This document shows, piece by piece, positions 60,079 through 64,000 of a DNA stretch of 64,000 nt. Each line of letters opens with the position of its first letter. The stretch's first letter is position 1. This DNA is from Streptomyces rhizosphaerihabitans (GTDB taxonomy: Bacteria; Actinomycetota; Actinomycetes; Streptomycetales; Streptomycetaceae), in NCBI RefSeq assembly GCF_025399795.1, contig NZ_JAODTZ010000012.1, positions 1-64,000 of the forward strand, in the 5' to 3' direction. A model generated the notes under the pieces. The model was given only the letters and a program-made list of their open reading frames with translations. It did not search any database and was not told where the DNA came from. A program made the position numbers and the translations under genes.

Positions 60079-62214
60079 ATGCCGACCATCGTCGCCGTAC
60101 ATTCGACCGAGGAGTACGCCGCACAGCTCGGCGAGCGTGGCCTTCTTCCGGTCCTCGGTGACCACACCCGCCGACTGGAGCGGCTGATCCGGGCACGGCA
60201 TGGAGCGGGGACCCTCCATCGGCCGGCCTCGCGGGGTCCCGGGCGGGTGGTGGTGGGTCTCGGATCCGCCGGGGCCATGGCCGGCGCCTGCCATGCGGCG
60301 CACAGCGGGAGTCGGCTGATCGAGCTGGCGGGGCTCGACGACTTCAAGGCATCGCTGCTCGGCGAACTGCCGTCGAGTGTGACCGTGGTGGGGCTCGCGG
60401 AGCACTTCGGGCCGGCTGCCATCCGCACCCTTCAGCGGGAGCTGACGGACGCGGAGGTGCCGTGGGGCGTGCTGATCGGGCGCGACCTTCCCGCACTCAG
60501 CTGGGTGGTGGCCAAACAGCATCTGTACCGCGGCAACCGCTGGTCGCGTCATCTGTCACTGTCCACCCTCACCGAGACCACGAGCCCCGCAGGCCGGGCC
60601 GGTCCCCTCACCAGCCTGCAGAACGAGCAGATCACGCCGGACGTGCTGCGGCGGATGCGCTCGTTGCCGCACGACTTCCTCGCCCTGAGCGGCCATGGCG
60701 ACCAGGCGGACCTCTATCTGCACGGCGGTTGGCTGTGCAGCAGGGACCTTTCGGGCGCGGCCGCGCTGGTCGACGCGACACGAGGGGACTCGGTGATGAG
60801 GTGCTGCGCCGAACAGACCTGCTATCGGGCGCGCATCCACGAGCCGGAAACGGGACTTGCCGCCGAGCGAAGCGTGCTGGTGCCCGCCGGGGAACTGCTC
60901 GCCGGTGTGCTGTTCCTGAACAGTTGCTACACCCTGCTCGCCGCGCCCGGATACCGGTACCGGCTCGAGAACTCCCTGCTGACCAGGTGCGTGGAGGGGA
61001 TGACCGGCGCGGTCATCGCGACCGAGATCCAGCGCCGGGCGGATCCGGCGGAGGCACTGCTGGTGTCCGGGCTGCTGTGGAGCGGGCACACGGCCGGTGT
61101 GGCGACCCTGGCGCTCAACAGGCTGCAGGCCGACTGCTTCACCGGCTCGCCGGTCTTCGTCCTCTTCGGTGATCCGGATCTGACGATCGGCGACCCACCG
61201 GCCGACACCGATGCGGTCATCGACGCCGCGGCTCGGGGCGACATGACCGCCCGGTTGCCGTTCTCGGCGAGCCATGTCACGTACGCCTCGCTGGCCGGCG
61301 GCGGTGACGGCCTACGGGCCGAGCCGGTGGGAGAGCACCGAGACGGGCGACGGGCGTTCGTCGTCCCGGTGCCGCGGGGAAGAGAGATCGTTGTGGTGTC
61401 GGACCGCGGCTCGATGGCCGACGATCCGGTGGTCCGGCTGGGCGGGCTCACCGATCCGGCAGTCGACGCCCGAGGCCTGCGGCTGCTGCAGGACCGTCTC
61501 ACCGCGCTGACCACGCTGCCAGTACCCGTACCCGACGACGGCGTGGCCCGGGTGGCCCACAGCCTCGCCGCCGCCCTGCGTGCCGTACACCTGCCGCCGC
61601 AGCATCCACTCACCGTCACGGCACGGGAGCGCGCCACCGCAGAGTTGACGAGCCGTCTGGCTCTGACACAAGGAGCAGCCGTACAGCGCATGGTCCGGGA
61701 GTGGAGCGACGCGCTCGGCGGCCCGATGATGGCGGTGGACGAGGAGCGAGTCGTCTACGACGCCGTCGAGGAGACGGGGGAGGACTGCCACAGCTGCGGC
61801 TCGCCGCTGTTCAGGGTGACCGCCCGGGACGTCTATCTCCCCCGCGTCGAACGCACTTTGTGGTTGTGCCCGAGCTGCACCGTCGTCGCCGATGTGCCCG
61901 CCGACGCCGGCCGGCTCGAGGTCTTCGCGCCGCAGGTCGCCGAACGCAAGGCCCCGTTCCCGGTGTCCGTACGGATGTCCGCACCGTCCGCGGGGCTCCC
62001 CGGAACGACAGTGGTGGGCGCCGCGGTGCTCGGCGCCCGGGGGCGCTGCCGGCCGGGAGTGAGCGTCGGGCCGGGGCCGGGTCCGGCCGGTCACTGCACT
62101 CTGCGTCTGTATGTGCACGCGGACGCCGTGCCGGGCACCTATAACCTGCGCGTGGTGATCATGGATGATCTGGCGTGCTCCTTCCATTTGCAGCCCATCT
62201 CACTGCTGAAGTAG
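60079..62214 (+). CDS. Caspase/gingipain-fold (C25/CHAT-like) protein with zinc ribbon
   Basis: 711 residues. The clan CD dyad is recognisable: His206 in FLALSGHGDQADLYLHG and Cys283 in GVLFLNSCYTLLA, each after a hydrophobic strand, then GMTGAVIATEIQRRADPAEALLVSGLLW and VFVLFGDPDLTIGDP as in C25 peptidases. An extra Cys-containing loop (MRCCAEQTCYRARIH) lies between the two motifs. Near residues 570-600 is a zinc ribbon (CHSCGSPLF...LWLCPSCTVV), followed by a beta-sandwich-like tail (CTLRLYVHADAVPGTYNLRVVIMDD). No signal peptide. A peptidase acting on a cluster product, or a CHAT-type effector, is plausible; neither is shown. Confidence 0.7.
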   Translation: MPTIVAVHSTEEYAAQLGERGLLPVLGDHTRRLERLIRARHGAGTLHRPASRGPGRVVVGLGSAGAMAGACHAAHSGSRLIELAGLDDFKASLLGELPSSVTVVGLAEHFGPAAIRTLQRELTDAEVPWGVLIGRDLPALSWVVAKQHLYRGNRWSRHLSLSTLTETTSPAGRAGPLTSLQNEQITPDVLRRMRSLPHDFLALSGHGDQADLYLHGGWLCSRDLSGAAALVDATRGDSVMRCCAEQTCYRARIHEPETGLAAERSVLVPAGELLAGVLFLNSCYTLLAAPGYRYRLENSLLTRCVEGMTGAVIATEIQRRADPAEALLVSGLLWSGHTAGVATLALNRLQADCFTGSPVFVLFGDPDLTIGDPPADTDAVIDAAARGDMTARLPFSASHVTYASLAGGGDGLRAEPVGEHRDGRRAFVVPVPRGREIVVVSDRGSMADDPVVRLGGLTDPAVDARGLRLLQDRLTALTTLPVPVPDDGVARVAHSLAAALRAVHLPPQHPLTVTARERATAELTSRLALTQGAAVQRMVREWSDALGGPMMAVDEERVVYDAVEETGEDCHSCGSPLFRVTARDVYLPRVERTLWLCPSCTVVADVPADAGRLEVFAPQVAERKAPFPVSVRMSAPSAGLPGTTVVGAAVLGARGRCRPGVSVGPGPGPAGHCTLRLYVHADAVPGTYNLRVVIMDDLACSFHLQPISLLK

Positions 62215-62221
62215 CGCTGAT

Positions 62222-63010
62222 TCACGCCAGCTCGAGAGTCGCCTTGGTGCGCGCGGTCTTTTCGGCCCAGGCGAACACGCCGACCGACGCCACGAGGTAC
62301 ACCAGGCCGATGACGATTTCCCCGAGCAGGAGACCGCCCACCGCGGACAGGGAATCACCACGTGCGATACGGCGTGCCGCCTCGATTCCCCGGCTCAGCG
62401 GCAGGGCCTCACCCAGGACGCGCAGCCAGGTGGGCAGTCGGTCCATGCCGATGTTCGCCCCGCTCACCAGCAGCATCAGGAGGGCGACAAGATTGGCGAG
62501 GAAGGGGACGTCACGGCTGACCAGACCGATTGCTCCCAGACACAGCCCCAGGCCGGAACAGGCGGAGGCCGCGATCAGCAGCGTCAGGGCCAGGGGAAGA
62601 ATCCGGTCTGCCGGGATGTGCGCGTCCGTCACCAGGGATCCGAAGAACAGCGTATAGGCGGAGACCAGCAGGCCGTTGACGGCGAACGGGATCAGTCGTC
62701 CCACGAATATGCAGATCCGGCTGGCCGGTGATGCCAGCAGTACGGGCAGCGTGCCCGTCGCCCGTTCCTCCGACATGGCGAGCATCGGCCCGTAGACGCA
62801 GGCGACGGTACAGCCGACGATCGCGTTCCCGATGACGAAGTACGAGGGATCGGCCGACCCGGCGTAGCGGCCCAGCTCCGCGAAGAAGAGCATCTGCAGT
62901 ACCGGGGTCACCAGCATCACGGAGATGAACAGGCTGGGCCGCAGCCACTCGAAGAGAGCCCGGTACGAGAGATATCCGCCGAGCAGCAGCAGACGCAGTG
63001 GTGCGGTCAT
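62222..63010 (-). CDS. ABC-2-type transporter permease
   Basis: 262 residues with six hydrophobic segments: LFISVMLVTPVLQMLFF, YFVIGNAIVGCTVACVYGPMLAMSEER, FVGRLIPFAVNGLLVSAYTLFFGSLV, LALTLLIAASACSGLGLCLGAIGLV, LANLVALLMLLVSGANIG and VGGLLLGEIVIGLVYLVASVGVFAW. SEERATGTLPVLLASP is the cytoplasmic coupling loop typical of ABC-2 permeases. It exports a drug-like or peptide product together with the next permease and ATPase. It converges with the protease-like gene seven bases away. Confidence 0.85.
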   Translation of the reverse strand: MTAPLRLLLLGGYLSYRALFEWLRPSLFISVMLVTPVLQMLFFAELGRYAGSADPSYFVIGNAIVGCTVACVYGPMLAMSEERATGTLPVLLASPASRICIFVGRLIPFAVNGLLVSAYTLFFGSLVTDAHIPADRILPLALTLLIAASACSGLGLCLGAIGLVSRDVPFLANLVALLMLLVSGANIGMDRLPTWLRVLGEALPLSRGIEAARRIARGDSLSAVGGLLLGEIVIGLVYLVASVGVFAWAEKTARTKATLELA

Positions 63011-63017
63011 CGGGCAC

Positions 63018-63803
63018 CTACCGCAGATGCAGGGTCGCGGTCACCCGGGCCTGCCGTTCCGCGTACCGCAGCAGGAAGGCGCCGCCGATCGCGTAGGCGG
63101 CACCCAGCCCGCAGCACGCCGCTGTTCCCGGCCATACGGATGACCCTCCCATCGCCGCGCCGCGCAGCGCGTCCAAGGCCCAGCGCGGAGCGAGCAGTGC
63201 ACCGAGTGCGGCGAATCCGGGCGAGAGCGTGCTCACCGGAACGAGAAGGCCGCAGACGATCCACACCGGATACTCGAGCATGTTCGTGAACATCCCCGCT
63301 TGGCGGTACAGCACGAAAGCGCCGCAGAGCAGGAGCCCGAGCAGGCTCATGCTCACGATCATCACCAGCGTCGCGAGGACGAAGAGTGCGGGATGTGCCA
63401 GCTCCAGTGGTACGTCGAAGACCAGTGCGCCGAGTGCGAGGGACCCGGCCATCGAGTACAGCGACAACAGGGCAGCCGCGGTGCAGGACCCCGCCGCCAC
63501 GGCGAGCAGCGGGACCGGCGCAGCGACCAGGAAGGGCAGAGTGCCCTGTCTGCGCTCCCAGTTGAGCGTCCCCCCGGCCAGAAACAGCACCGAGGTCCAG
63601 GAGCCCATCACCGCGGCCCCGAGCATCGTGCCGGTGGTGAGACGTTCCCTGGCACCGGCCTCGAACATGAAGCCGGTGATCGACGCGTAGACGATCGGCT
63701 GCAGCACTGCCGCTATCAGCGAGAACCTGCTCCTCATCAGGAGCTTCGCCGTGAACAACGTGGCCGCCACCGTCGCGCGGGCGTTCTCGGTGGCGGGGCT
63801 CAC
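63018..63803 (-). CDS. ABC-2-type transporter permease
   Basis: 261 residues, six hydrophobic segments (SLIAAVLQPIVYASITGFMF, MLGAAVMGSWTSVLFLAGGTLNWERRQGTL, VAAGSCTAAALLSLYSMAGSLALGALVF, ALFVLATLVMIVSMSLLGLLLCGAFVLY, MLEYPVWIVCGLLVPVSTLS, AACCGLGAAYAIGGAFLLRYAERQ). NWERRQGTLPFLVAAP is the coupling loop. Its ATG overlaps the stop of the ATPase gene (63800-63803) and the next permease starts eight bases after its stop, so the three export genes form an operon. Confidence 0.85.
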   Translation of the reverse strand: MSPATENARATVAATLFTAKLLMRSRFSLIAAVLQPIVYASITGFMFEAGARERLTTGTMLGAAVMGSWTSVLFLAGGTLNWERRQGTLPFLVAAPVPLLAVAAGSCTAAALLSLYSMAGSLALGALVFDVPLELAHPALFVLATLVMIVSMSLLGLLLCGAFVLYRQAGMFTNMLEYPVWIVCGLLVPVSTLSPGFAALGALLAPRWALDALRGAAMGGSSVWPGTAACCGLGAAYAIGGAFLLRYAERQARVTATLHLR

Positions 63804-64000
63804 GACAGGTCGCCCGCGGACCGGCTGACCAGCTCGACGTAGGCGTCCTCCAGGGTCGGCTCCCGCCGCGTCATGGGTCCGATCACGGCGTCACCGAGCA
63901 GCTCGGCCAGCGTGTCGCCGGGATCGTGGTCCGGCAGGCAGTGCACCCGCATGACCTGCAACTGATCACGGTCCTGTACGTCCACGGCGCGCACCATGGG
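63800..64000 (-). CDS. ABC transporter ATP-binding protein, C-terminal fragment (runs off the window)
   Basis: Only the last 66 or so residues are inside the window; the gene continues past 64000. The visible part (RVHCLPDHDPGDTLAELLGDAVIGPMTRREPTLEDAYVELVSRSAGDLS) is the typical C-terminal region of drug-exporter ABC ATPases, including REPTLEDAYVEL. The Walker and signature motifs lie beyond the edge. Its stop overlaps the start of the first permease gene, so it is the ATPase of that exporter. Confidence 0.75.
   Translation of the reverse strand, partial: PMVRAVDVQDRDQLQVMRVHCLPDHDPGDTLAELLGDAVIGPMTRREPTLEDAYVELVSRSAGDLS

Overview
This is a chromosomal window from a high-GC actinomycete, almost certainly a Streptomyces. 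The codons are strongly GC3-biased, GTG and TTG starts are common, and the families are typical of the genus: TrmB/LuxR-type regulators, an SGNH hydrolase with an N-terminal beta domain, DUF2637, a GH6 cellulase behind a CebR-type operator, and an encapsulin/DyP pair. I see no rRNA, tRNA, insertion sequence, integrase, attachment site or CRISPR array. The last gene runs off the right edge.

Layout. 0.1-3.2 kb: a secreted trypsin-like protease with five C-terminal repeats, a DUF4232 lipoprotein and a 23-codon mini-ORF. 3.2-6.3 kb: rsgA and an Ada-N/AlkA-type gene, separated by an expanded tandem repeat; the glycosylase domain looks degenerate. 6.3-16.5 kb: single genes (GNAT, PPOX-class oxidoreductase, SGNH hydrolase, DUF456, TrmB/LuxR regulator, PP2C-like protein, pyruvate-oxidase-type ThDP enzyme, membrane-anchored HTH protein). 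16.9-25.3 kb: GH38 alpha-mannosidase, RsbW-like kinase, DUF2637 membrane protein, an FhuF-type iron reductase behind an iron box, a GntR regulator with a repetitive N-terminus, and a helical-repeat protein.

25.4-34.4 kb is a purine-catabolism locus. A PucR activator diverges from a three-subunit xanthine-dehydrogenase-type molybdoenzyme, followed by an NCS2 purine permease and an XdhC-type cofactor-insertion protein. 34.5-42.4 kb: GH6 cellulase, SRPBCC protein, cytochrome P450, polysaccharide deacetylase behind a 34-bp palindrome, a diacylglycerol-kinase-type lipid kinase, a divergent HxlR/thioesterase pair and DUF1345. 42.5-50.9 kb is a stress and redox island: DyP peroxidase with an encapsulin-targeting tail, encapsulin shell protein, a ClpC/ClpB-like AAA+ chaperone, a small charged protein, a Gre-family factor, a 25-residue bL37-like microprotein that had to be read directly from the DNA, and an FdhF/YdeP-type molybdopterin oxidoreductase.

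51.2-64.0 kb is the most unusual part and my candidate for an undescribed system. A tightly coupled operon (P-loop kinase, NTP_transf_5-type nucleotidyltransferase, zinc alcohol-dehydrogenase-like enzyme) is followed by a LuxR regulator and an opposing kinase with an N-terminal NTF2-like domain. A second operon encodes a cytosolic peptide-binding protein (SBP_bac_5 fold) whose two lobes are in reversed order, a TPR protein, and a caspase/gingipain-fold protein with a zinc ribbon. Opposing these are two ABC-2 permeases and an ABC ATPase. I found no convincing precursor peptide. The set fits a modified small molecule or peptide that is made, bound in the cytosol, processed and exported, but that function is inferred.
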